A stretch of DNA of 14,495 bases, taken from contig JABFWJ010000124.1 of assembly GCA_013362295.1 (NCBI GenBank), positions 1 through 14,495 on the forward strand, written 5' to 3'. The translations under genes and the position numbers were made by a program. Source of the stretch: Thermoleophilia bacterium (GTDB lineage Bacteria > Actinomycetota > Thermoleophilia > Gaiellales > Gaiellaceae). Below are positions 6,801-12,736 of the stretch, in pieces. Numbering within the stretch: the first letter of the stretch is position 1; every line of letters starts with the position of its first letter. The notes under the pieces were generated by a model that had not been told where the DNA came from, did not search any database, and saw only the letters and a list, made by a program, of their open reading frames with translations.

Positions 6801-7862
6801 ATGGTGACCCGCGAGGAGGTCCTGGAGGCGCTGGGGCACGTGATCGACCCGGAGCTCCGCCGGCCCGTGACCGAGCTGAACATGGTGCGGGAGATCGAGA
6901 TCAAGGACCCGGACGTGTCGGTGACGATCGCGCTGACGGTGGCCGGGTGCCCGCTTCGCTCGAGTTTCGAGGAGCAGGTCGGGAAGCACGTGGGCACGCT
7001 GCCTTCCGTCCGCGCCGTGAGCCTCCGCTTCGACGTGATGTCGCCCGACGAACGCGCCGCGCTGACGACGCAGCTGCGCGGCGGGGCCGAGACGCGCGGC
7101 ATTCAGCTCTCACCCCGGACGCGCGTGGTCGCAATCGCCTCGGGCAAGGGCGGAGTCGGCAAGTCGACGTTGACGGTGAACATCGCGGCCGCGCTCGCGG
7201 CGCAGGGCGCCGAGGTCGGCGTGCTCGACGCGGACATCTACGGCCACTCGGTCCCGCACCTGCTGGGCATCGACCAGAAGCCGGTGGTCGTCGACAAGAT
7301 GATCGTGCCGCCGGTCGCGCGCGATCTGCGGCTGATGTCGATCGGATTCTTCCTGGACGACAACCAGCCGGTGATGTGGCGCGGCCCGATGCTGCACCGC
7401 GCGCTCGAGCAGTTTCTCCAGGACGTGCACTGGGGCGACCTCGACGTGCTCCTCGTCGACATGCCGCCGGGCACGGGGGACGTGTCGATCTCGCTCGGTC
7501 AGCTGCTGCCGCGCGCGGAGGCCGTCGTCGTGACGACGCCGCAGCCGCTCGCGCAGGAGGTCGCGTCCCGCGCCGCGACGATGGCGCAGAAGACCGGCAT
7601 GCGCGTCGTCGGCGTGGTCGAGAACATGACGTCGGACGTGTTCGGCAGCGGCGGCGGCGAGCGGCTGGCCGGCGAGCTGGGCGTTCCGCTGCTCGGCAGC
7701 ATCCCGCTCGACGCGCGCCTGCGCGTGGCAGGCGACGCCGGCGTGCCGCTCGTGACCCGCGACCCCGATTGCGAGCCGGCCCAGGCGATCCTCGAGCTCG
7801 CGCAGGCGATCGACGCCAGCCGGGCGGGCGGCTTCACGCGCACGCTCCCGCTCGTCTCGTAG
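6801..7862 (+). CDS. mrp: Mrp/ApbC family Fe-S cluster carrier ATPase
   Basis: A 353-residue two-domain protein. Residues 1-90 are a MIP18/DUF59 domain (VIDPELRRPVTELNMV at 14-29, AGCPLR with C50). Residues about 108-345 are a deviant Walker P-loop ATPase: SGKGGVGKST at 114-123, VLDADIYGHSVPHLLG, MWRGPMLHRAL, DMPPGTGDVSISLGQL and VVTTPQPLAQEVASRA. This is the classic Mrp/ApbC/NBP35 layout; family members transfer Fe-S clusters to apoproteins. The C-terminal CxxC found in many Mrp/NBP35 proteins is absent: the equivalent stretch reads VVENMTSDVFGSGGGERLA. I recall the same lack in other actinobacterial homologues, so this is probably lineage-typical. The start is ATG 6801, without a visible Shine-Dalgarno, so the message may be leaderless. 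The stop codon directly abuts the start of the HAD phosphatase gene. Confidence 0.93.
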   Translation: MVTREEVLEALGHVIDPELRRPVTELNMVREIEIKDPDVSVTIALTVAGCPLRSSFEEQVGKHVGTLPSVRAVSLRFDVMSPDERAALTTQLRGGAETRGIQLSPRTRVVAIASGKGGVGKSTLTVNIAAALAAQGAEVGVLDADIYGHSVPHLLGIDQKPVVVDKMIVPPVARDLRLMSIGFFLDDNQPVMWRGPMLHRALEQFLQDVHWGDLDVLLVDMPPGTGDVSISLGQLLPRAEAVVVTTPQPLAQEVASRAATMAQKTGMRVVGVVENMTSDVFGSGGGERLAGELGVPLLGSIPLDARLRVAGDAGVPLVTRDPDCEPAQAILELAQAIDASRAGGFTRTLPLVS

Positions 7863-8525
7863 GTGCACGCCGCCGCGTTCTTCGACCTCGATCGCACGCT
7901 GATCAAGCGCTCATCCGTGCTCGCGCTCGCGGGCTCGTTCCGGCGGCGCGGCCTGATCTCGCGGCTCGATCTCGTTAAGTCGGCGTTCTGGCAGGTGCTG
8001 TTCGTCCTGCGCGGAGCGAGCGCCGAGCGCGTCCGCAGCGCGGCCGAGGACGGGATGAAGATCCTCGACGGGTTCTCGGTCGCCGAGATGCAGCACCTCG
8101 TCGGCGACGCGATGGAGACCGTGCTGCGGCCGCTCGTTTACGAGGAGCCCCTGCGGCTGCTCGAGCGCCATCGCGCGCGCGGCGAGCAGGTTTACATCGT
8201 CTCCGCGACGCTGCAGGAGATCGTGCAGCACATTGCCGACGATCTCGGCTTCGACGGGGCGGTCGGATCGCTCTGCGAGATCGTCGACGGGGTCTACACG
8301 GGTCGCACGCTCCGCGCCGCGCACGGCGCGGGCAAGGCAGACGCACTCCGCGAGCTCGCCGCGGCGGAGGGCTTGGATCTCGAGCTGTCGACTGCCTACT
8401 CCGACTCGTACAGCGACGTGCCGTTCCTCGAGGCGGTCGGTCATCCCGTCGCCGCGAACCCGGACCGCAAGCTGCGCCGCATTGCGGCCGAGCGCGGCTG
8501 GCCGGTCGTCCGCTTTGCGTCCTGA
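7863..8525 (+). CDS. HAD-IB family hydrolase (SerB-like phosphatase)
   Basis: A 220-residue HAD-superfamily protein with all four motifs: DLDRTL (8-13; nucleophile D8 and acid D10), S114 in YIVSATLQEI, K158 in AGKAD, and DSYSDVPFL (181-189) with D181 and D185. The helical cap between motifs I and II, together with 'VSAT' and 'DSYSD', places it in the IB subfamily near phosphoserine phosphatase and the hypothetical HAD-IB phosphatases common in actinobacteria. It should be an Mg2+-dependent phosphomonoesterase; the substrate is not evident. The start is the GTG at 7863 directly after the mrp stop TAG (zero gap), which puts DLDRTL at the usual position for the family. Its last 11 bp overlap the next gene, so all three genes are probably one transcript. 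Confidence 0.9.
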   Translation: MHAAAFFDLDRTLIKRSSVLALAGSFRRRGLISRLDLVKSAFWQVLFVLRGASAERVRSAAEDGMKILDGFSVAEMQHLVGDAMETVLRPLVYEEPLRLLERHRARGEQVYIVSATLQEIVQHIADDLGFDGAVGSLCEIVDGVYTGRTLRAAHGAGKADALRELAAAEGLDLELSTAYSDSYSDVPFLEAVGHPVAANPDRKLRRIAAERGWPVVRFAS

Positions 8526-9264
8526 CGAGGCACGCTCCCGGCTCGCCCGGCTCGGCTTCGGCGCCGAGGACGTCGACAGTCTCGCCGCGCACTTTCTCGA
8601 GGCCGAGGCGCGCGGCCAGCTCGGCCACGGCGTCTCGCGCATCGAGTGGCTCGAGACCTGGACCGAGCTGAACACGGCCGCACGGCCGAGCCGGATCGAG
8701 GCGGAGCCGGGCTACGAACGCTGGGACGGCGGCGGCGCGCTCGGCTACTTGACCCTCGAGGCCGTCGTCCGTGCGCAGCTCGACGACCCGCCCGCGCGTG
8801 CGCGGCTGGTCGTCTGCTCGCGCACCTTTCCGACGGGATCGCTCGGCTACTGGGTGCGCCGCCTCGCCGACGCCGGGCTCGTCGGCGTGCTCACGGCGAC
8901 CTCGCCGCGCCGTCTCGCGCATCCCGAGGGCGGCGAGCAGCTGGCCGGCACGAACCCGCTGGCGATCGCGATCCCCTCGAGCGACGGCGCTCCGGTCGTC
9001 TCCGACGTCTCGATGGGCGCGGTCACGTACGGCGCCGTCCTCGCAGGCCACGCGCGGCCGGAGGAACTCGTCCCGTTCGGCGGCCCGCTGGCGCACAAGG
9101 CGTTCGCGCTCGCGGTCGGCCTGCAACTCCTGGTCGACGCGCTGAATCCGGAGGACGGCTACGGGGCGGTGCTGCTCGTCGCGCGCCCGGAGGCGGATCC
9201 CGTCCCGTCGTTACGGGCTCTCGCCGGCGGCGTCAGGCTGCCGGGAAGCCGGGCTCGCCCCTGA
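8515..9264 (+). CDS. Shortened type-2 malate/lactate dehydrogenase-like protein
   Basis: A 249-residue protein resembling the Ldh2/MDH2 (YlbC/ComC) family of NAD(P)-dependent 2-hydroxyacid dehydrogenases. Visible family features, in order: an N-terminal helix with LEAEARGQLGHGVSRI (28-43; H38 matches the family's '(D)SHG' histidine), LADAGLVGVLTATSP (117-131), EQLAGTNPLAIAIP (141-154), FGGPLAHKAFALAVGLQLL (188-206), and RLPGSRA near the end. The family is usually about 330-360 residues, so roughly 90 are missing, mainly internal. The 'SNHFG' cofactor motif is replaced by CSRTFPTGS (101-109), with no histidine. Activity is therefore doubtful. The start is TTG 8515, overlapping the HAD gene by 11 bp; no other start lies close to the conserved N-terminus. 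It is the last gene of the mrp-HAD unit, and its 3' end overlaps the convergent cupin gene by 32 bp. Confidence 0.75.
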   Translation: MRPDEARSRLARLGFGAEDVDSLAAHFLEAEARGQLGHGVSRIEWLETWTELNTAARPSRIEAEPGYERWDGGGALGYLTLEAVVRAQLDDPPARARLVVCSRTFPTGSLGYWVRRLADAGLVGVLTATSPRRLAHPEGGEQLAGTNPLAIAIPSSDGAPVVSDVSMGAVTYGAVLAGHARPEELVPFGGPLAHKAFALAVGLQLLVDALNPEDGYGAVLLVARPEADPVPSLRALAGGVRLPGSRARP

Positions 9265-9862
9265 TCGCGGCGAAGTCCGAGTCGGTGCGCGCGTGTCCCG
9301 CCCAGGTCGCGTCGAGCTCGACGGCGCGCTGCAGGTGGAGCAGGGCGTCGAGCGCGCGGCCGCCGCGCGCCTCCATGCACGCGAGGTTGTAGAGCAGGGC
9401 GGGATCGTCCGGGTGCTCCTCGAGCGCCTCCTCGTGGATGCGGATCGCCTCGGCCCAGTTCCCTTCGCGCGCCGCGGGGACCGCGGCGAACATCGCCTCC
9501 CACGCCGAGACCTCGTGCGGCCGGCCCGGCTTCCCGCCGAGTGCGAGGACGACGGTGTCAATGTCGAGCGCGACGGCGCCCCGCCGCAGCGCAGGGTCGC
9601 GGACGAACACGAGCTGGCCCGGGCCGAGCTCGTGCTCGTCGCCGGCAAGCGTGAAGCGGGCCCGGCCGCGCAGCACGAGGTAGATCTCCTCGTGCTCGTT
9701 CTGGGTCTCGCTGTGCTCCTCGACGATCTGTCCTCCAGCCTCGCGTGCGGTGTACGCGTTCACGCCGAAGGCGCGGATGTCGAACCGGCGCCGCACCGGC
9801 CGCCACACGAAGCCGTCGGGCATCTCGATCGCGTCGAGCTCGTCGACGTGCGCGATGTTCAC
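9233..9862 (-). CDS. Cupin and TPR-like protein A (downstream paralogue)
   Basis: A 209-residue protein with two parts. Residues about 27-110 form a cupin barrel: FDIRAFGVNAYTAREAGGQI, then EEHSETQNEHEEIYLVLRG (48-66), with H50, H57 and E58/E59 as plausible metal ligands, and GPGQLVFVRDP (80-90). Residues about 118-205 are helical and TPR-like (NWAEAIRIHEEALEEHPDDP, LLYNLACMEARGG, ALLHLQRAVELD) and close with TDSDFAAIRGEPGF, a usual way for such repeats to end. The function is unknown; cupins bind small ligands or are metal enzymes, and TPRs bind proteins. The start is GTG 9862, which shares GTGA with the stop of the upstream paralogue; GGAG lies 11 nt before it. It is the last gene of the five-gene unit and is clearly homologous to its neighbour. 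Confidence 0.85.
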   Translation of the reverse strand: MNIAHVDELDAIEMPDGFVWRPVRRRFDIRAFGVNAYTAREAGGQIVEEHSETQNEHEEIYLVLRGRARFTLAGDEHELGPGQLVFVRDPALRRGAVALDIDTVVLALGGKPGRPHEVSAWEAMFAAVPAAREGNWAEAIRIHEEALEEHPDDPALLYNLACMEARGGRALDALLHLQRAVELDATWAGHARTDSDFAAIRGEPGFPAA

Positions 9863-10503
9863 GACCCGAACAGCTCCGTCCAGCGGGGATCGTCGCGCAG
9901 GCTGGCGAGATCCTCGTCGTCTGCGTACTTGCGCACCTCGTCCGGCGCCCGCGCGACGGCGACGCCGAGATGGTCGAATGCGGCGTCGGCGTTCCCCTCG
10001 AGTGCCTCGAAGCAGGCGGCGTTGTACGGCCCCTGCCACGTCTCCGGATGCCGCTCGAGCGTCTCGAGGATCAACGCCCGCGCCTCGCTCACGCCTCCCG
10101 CGCGCCGCGTCGCGAAGGCGATGTGGAAGTCCTCCCAGGGTTTCGGTTCGTACGCTTCTCCCGGCTTGGCCCCGAGGGCGAGGACGATCGTGTCGGGCTC
10201 GGCCGCGAGCGCCTCGCGCAGCGTGTTCGGCGGGACGTGCACGAGCGTGCCGGCCGGAGCGTCGGCGGTCTCGTCGCCGACCGTGAACGTCGCACGGCCG
10301 CGGACGACTACGTACAGCTCGTCGTCGCCGTCACGCTCGCTGTGGCGCTCGATCACGTGCGCGCCGACCGCGGCGGTCCAGGCGTTGACGCCGAACGCGC
10401 GGAAGCCGACGCGCCGGCGCAGCGGCAGCAAGGTGGGTGAGCCGCTCATCGCCGGATAGCGATCGAGGTCGTCGAGCGAGACGATCTCGTACGGCTCCGT
10501 CAT
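9859..10503 (-). CDS. Cupin and TPR-like protein B (upstream paralogue)
   Basis: A 214-residue protein with the same plan as its neighbour: VGFRAFGVNAWTAAVGAHVI (32-51), then ERHSERDGDDELYVVVRG (52-69), APAGTLVHVPPNTLREAL (82-99), DTIVLALGAKPGE (104-116), and a TPR-like tail (ARALILETLERHPETWQGPY from 141, NAACFEALEGNADAAFDHL) ending DEDLASLRDDPRW. The shared FRAFGVNA and T(I/V)VLALG-KPG blocks show that the two genes arose by duplication. In the cupin motif only H54 and E62 line up with the metal ligands; the second histidine of protein A is absent (GDDEL against EHEEI), so metal binding may be lost or altered. ATG 10503 overlaps the DUF1028 stop as ATGA, with AGGAG 11 nt upstream. Function unknown. 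Confidence 0.85.
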   Translation of the reverse strand: MTEPYEIVSLDDLDRYPAMSGSPTLLPLRRRVGFRAFGVNAWTAAVGAHVIERHSERDGDDELYVVVRGRATFTVGDETADAPAGTLVHVPPNTLREALAAEPDTIVLALGAKPGEAYEPKPWEDFHIAFATRRAGGVSEARALILETLERHPETWQGPYNAACFEALEGNADAAFDHLGVAVARAPDEVRKYADDEDLASLRDDPRWTELFGS

Positions 10504-11342
10504 CGGCTGCGCAGCTCCTGCAGCACGACCGGGTCGATCTGCTCGATGCCGTCGACCCGCTCCTCGAGGTTCTCCGTCCCGGACCAGTCGTCGAGCGCGC
10601 GCGCGAGCTCGCCCTCGTAGCCGAGGCGTCCCAGACGCTCGGTCAGCTCGCGCCGGAGCTCGTCGTCGACGTCGATCCATTCGCCGCGCGGCGTCTTGCC
10701 GAAGAGCAGTGCGTGGATGCCGTAGATGCGCGCGAGCTCTGCCACCGGCTGCTCGTGGTCGTCGACGCGTAGGTCGACGAGCGTGTCGCTGAGCCCGCCG
10801 TAGCCGCCGTTGCGCTCGACGACCAGGAGCGCCGCCGACTGCTGGCCGCGGCGGTCACCGCCCGCGGCCTGGGCGGCCGCCAGGCATTCGAGCAGCCGTT
10901 CGGCGAGCGGCCGGCCTTCGCCCGCCGTGAAGGTCGTCGCGAGCGCGGCGACGGTCTCCTCGCCGACGAGGATGTTGCCCTGGACGGCAAATCCCGGGCC
11001 GGTGAGGCCCCCGGCCCAGTCCAGGCACTCGGAGCCGGTGTACGTCGCGCTGCCGCCCCGGCCGTCGACGACGCCGACCTGCCGCTCGGCACGGCCGTCG
11101 TCCGCCTCGGTCAGCCGCGCGACGACGTCGGTCGCCGAGAGCCCCTGCGCGAGCAGGGCGAGCCCGTCCGGCCCGTACCGAGGGTTCGCAAGCGCCTGCG
11201 TCGCGACCGCGCCGGCGCCGGGCGCGGCCCAGGGGACGATCGACCCGACGGCGAGGAACTTCGACTGCGTCGCCACGCCCCACTGGCCGGCTTCCAGGTC
11301 GCAGGCCGCGATCGAGTACGTGGCGACTACGGGCTCAGCCAT
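10500..11342 (-). CDS. DUF1028 family protein with C-terminal PG_binding_2-like domain
   Basis: A 280-residue protein. Residues about 5-205 match DUF1028: TYSIAACDLEAGQWGVATQS (8-27), FLAVGSIVPWAAPGAGAVAT, NPRYGPDGLALLAQGLSA, RQVGVVD, LDWAGGLTGPGFAVQGNIL, GGDRRGQQSAALLVV (161-175) and LVDLRVDDHEQPVAEL. The family is thought to adopt an Ntn-hydrolase-like fold; no reaction is firmly known to me. Residues about 205-280 (RIYGIHALLFGK, LGRLGYEGELARALDDW, TENLEERVDGIEQIDPVVL) look like the small PG_binding_2 domain often attached to DUF1028; its peptidoglycan-binding role is only putative. No signal peptide is visible, so the protein is expected in the cytoplasm, at odds with a cell-wall role. The ATG at 11342 lies 8 bp inside the preceding gene, and its stop overlaps the next gene as ATGA. 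Confidence 0.92.
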   Translation of the reverse strand: MAEPVVATYSIAACDLEAGQWGVATQSKFLAVGSIVPWAAPGAGAVATQALANPRYGPDGLALLAQGLSATDVVARLTEADDGRAERQVGVVDGRGGSATYTGSECLDWAGGLTGPGFAVQGNILVGEETVAALATTFTAGEGRPLAERLLECLAAAQAAGGDRRGQQSAALLVVERNGGYGGLSDTLVDLRVDDHEQPVAELARIYGIHALLFGKTPRGEWIDVDDELRRELTERLGRLGYEGELARALDDWSGTENLEERVDGIEQIDPVVLQELRSR

Positions 11343-11601
11343 AGGTCAGCTCGGTCAGGTCGAGTTCGAGCAGCGCGGGATCCGTGACGAGCGCCGCCGC
11401 GACCTCGGGACGCGCGAGCACTGCCTTCACCTCGTCGGCGGTGTGGGCACGGACGACGACGGGCTGCCCCTCGTCGTGTGCCTTGCGGAGGGCGTCCGCG
11501 TCGACGCTGTCGAGGACGAGCGCGCCCGTCACGTCGATCTGACCCTCGAGCGCGACCTCGGGAACCCGCCGTCCTGTCGCCCCGAACCACCGCTCCCTCA
11601 A
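11335..11601 (-). CDS. Unrecognised 88-residue protein between MBL and DUF1028 genes
   Basis: A short frame fills the exact space between two well-supported genes. The TTG at 11601-11599 overlaps the stop of the metallo-hydrolase gene as TTGA, a GGGAGG lies 12 nt upstream, and the 3' end overlaps the DUF1028 start by 8 bp. The 88 residues are acidic, without transmembrane segment or cysteine, and alternate strand- and helix-like stretches: QIDVTGALVLDSVDADALRK (21-40), EGQPVVVRAHTADEVKAVLA (44-63), AAALVTDPALLELDL (68-82). The strand-helix-strand with closing 'VTDPALL' resembles the last two units of a glycerophosphodiester phosphodiesterase TIM barrel ('VWTVND..E...LLA.GVDGIITD.P.LL'), but no catalytic residues of that family are present. 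It may be a free-standing small protein or a barrel remnant. The frame is open further upstream inside the MBL gene, so a fusion cannot be excluded, though the MBL frame is clearly the real one there. Confidence 0.6.
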   Translation of the reverse strand: MRERWFGATGRRVPEVALEGQIDVTGALVLDSVDADALRKAHDEGQPVVVRAHTADEVKAVLARPEVAAALVTDPALLELDLTELTYG

Positions 11602-12287
11602 AGCTCGATCGATCCTCCCGGCTCGACGCGCTCCAGCTGCGCGCTCGTCAGCTTCCCGAGCTCCTCGGGGGTGCCGGGGAGCAGCCCGAAGGTGCCCCAG
11701 TGGCACGGCACGCAGCGCGGGTTGCCGAGCAGCTCGAGGGCCACGGCCGCCTCCCCGGGGCCCATCGTGAACCAGTCGCCGATCGGGAGGACGGCCACGT
11801 CCGGCTTGTAGAGCCGGGCAATCAGCTGCATGTCGCCGAAGACGCACGTGTCGCCCGCGAAGTAGACGCTGGGCCCCTCGGGCAGGCGCACGACGATCCC
11901 GCACGCCTCGCCGGTGTAGTCGCCCTCATCGGAGCTCGACGAGTGGAACGCGTTCACGAGCGTGAACTTGATGCCGTCGATCTCCTGCGTCCCGCCCTTG
12001 TTCGGGCCCGGCAGGTCGCCGACGTTCGCACCCTGCTTGCCCAGCCAACCCTTGAGCTCGACCTGCGCCACGATCTCGGCGTCGGGGAAGCGCTTCGACA
12101 GCTCGGGCACCTCGCCCGCATGGTCGGAATGGCCGTGGGTGACCGCGATGATGTCGACCTGCTCCGGCTGCTTCTCGTTGTCCGGCGTTTTGGGGTTGTT
12201 CTGCAGGAACGGGTCGACGTAGATCCGTTTTCCGGCGTCGGTGTCGATGCGAAACGAGGCGTGGCCGAGCCAGGTGAGTGTCGCCAT
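11598..12287 (-). CDS. UPF0173 family metal-dependent hydrolase (metallo-beta-lactamase fold)
   Basis: A 229-residue metallo-beta-lactamase-fold protein with the UPF0173 (YtkL-like) pattern: TWLGHASFRIDTDAGKRIYV (5-24), DPFLQNNP, then the metal motif THGHSDHAGE (50-59; H51, H53, D55, H56), NAFHSSSSDEGDYTGEACG with H115 (112-130), VYFAGDTCVFGDMQLIARLY with D146 (141-160), LPIGDWFTMGP (167-177) and the last ligand H196 in CHWGTF. All expected zinc/iron ligands are present, so it should be an active hydrolase; the natural substrate of the family is not established. The ATG at 12287 is preceded by AAAGGA at 5 nt spacing and begins directly at the first strand. It is the first gene of the five-gene unit; its stop overlaps the 88-residue gene. 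The 72-bp gap to the divergent membrane gene must hold the promoter. Confidence 0.93.
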   Translation of the reverse strand: MATLTWLGHASFRIDTDAGKRIYVDPFLQNNPKTPDNEKQPEQVDIIAVTHGHSDHAGEVPELSKRFPDAEIVAQVELKGWLGKQGANVGDLPGPNKGGTQEIDGIKFTLVNAFHSSSSDEGDYTGEACGIVVRLPEGPSVYFAGDTCVFGDMQLIARLYKPDVAVLPIGDWFTMGPGEAAVALELLGNPRCVPCHWGTFGLLPGTPEELGKLTSAQLERVEPGGSIEL

Positions 12288-12359
12288 GCGGGTCCTTTCT
12301 CCTCGAGAACGGAGTGAGCATAGAAGGACCGTCCGGCGCGAGGTCGAAGCTATGGGGTC
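12288..12359. promoter_or_regulatory. Divergent intergenic region, presumed promoters for two units
   Basis: This 72-bp gap separates the start of the five-gene minus-strand unit from the plus-strand membrane protein gene, so promoters for both must lie in or near it. On the minus strand it carries the ribosome binding site AAAGGA (12298-12293). A weak minus-strand TATGCT sits at 12315-12310, without a convincing -35 box at normal spacing. No operator-like palindrome is evident. The promoter role is inferred from layout. Confidence 0.4.
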
Positions 12360-12734
12360 GTGGGACGCCGAGCACTCGCGGCCGTGCTGGTGGTGACCGC
12401 CGCGTTCGCCGACGCGCGCGGTGCACACGGGCTCGCCTTCGATGCGCTGCTCGGCGCGATCCCCTTCGCGGCCGTCTCGGCGCTCGCCGGCTTCGGCGAC
12501 TACCTCGAGCGCCGCGAGGACGCGGTCGGCGGCCTGCAGGCGCTGCTGTGGACGCTCGCGCTCGCGCTGCTCGTCGTCTCGTGCGCCGCACGCTCGCCCG
12601 AGACGCAGACGCAGACGCTGCCGCCGCTTGGCGCCTCTGCACTCGTCGGCTGCCTCGCCGTGCTCGCGATCAAGCTCTGCGTGTCCGCGCTGCCGTACCT
12701 GCGCCGAGTCGCCGTCACGGCCGCAAAGCCGTAA
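12360..12734 (+). CDS. Small orphan membrane protein
   Basis: A 124-residue hydrophobic protein with about four membrane stretches (roughly 4-18, 26-44, 57-75 and 88-112), separated by a charged loop DYLERREDAVG (47-57) and a short polar loop holding ETQTQT (81-86), encoded by a GAGACG-CAGACG-CAGACG run. The first stretch could instead be a signal anchor. I do not recognise a family. The plan, two hydrophobic hairpins with a basic tail (LRRVAVTAAKP), fits many small uncharacterised actinobacterial inner-membrane proteins. The start is GTG 12360; an ATG at 12352 is out of frame. Codon use is GC-rich like its neighbours. It stands alone, divergent from the five-gene unit and convergent with nuoN, with a hairpin directly after its stop. 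It is placed as a real gene because the competing frames are poor and hydrophobicity is strongly patterned. Confidence 0.6.
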   Translation: MGRRALAAVLVVTAAFADARGAHGLAFDALLGAIPFAAVSALAGFGDYLERREDAVGGLQALLWTLALALLVVSCAARSPETQTQTLPPLGASALVGCLAVLAIKLCVSALPYLRRVAVTAAKP

Positions 12735-12736
12735 CC

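Noticed and set aside
5191..6801. A 536-codon plus-strand open frame opposite the kinase
   Set aside because: Antisense shadow of a gene with complete PAS, kinase and receiver motifs; its translation has repetitive Arg/Glu/Val composition.
7100..7862. ParA/MinD or NifH identity for the P-loop ATPase
   Set aside because: The N-terminal DUF59 domain and the Mrp-specific PGTGDVSISLGQL block assign it to the Mrp/ApbC branch; no parB or nif gene is nearby.
6119..7978. A 619-codon plus-strand open frame spanning the kinase-mrp gap
   Set aside because: It runs antisense to the kinase and then in another frame through mrp; the second half is an Arg-rich low-complexity reading typical of an off-frame in GC-rich DNA.
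12678..12690. Possible CRISPR, tRNA or insertion sequence near the hairpin and elsewhere
   Set aside because: No repeated spacer-like units, no cloverleaf with a T-loop, and no transposase or terminal inverted repeats were seen anywhere in the window; the hairpin at 12737-12769 is a single copy.
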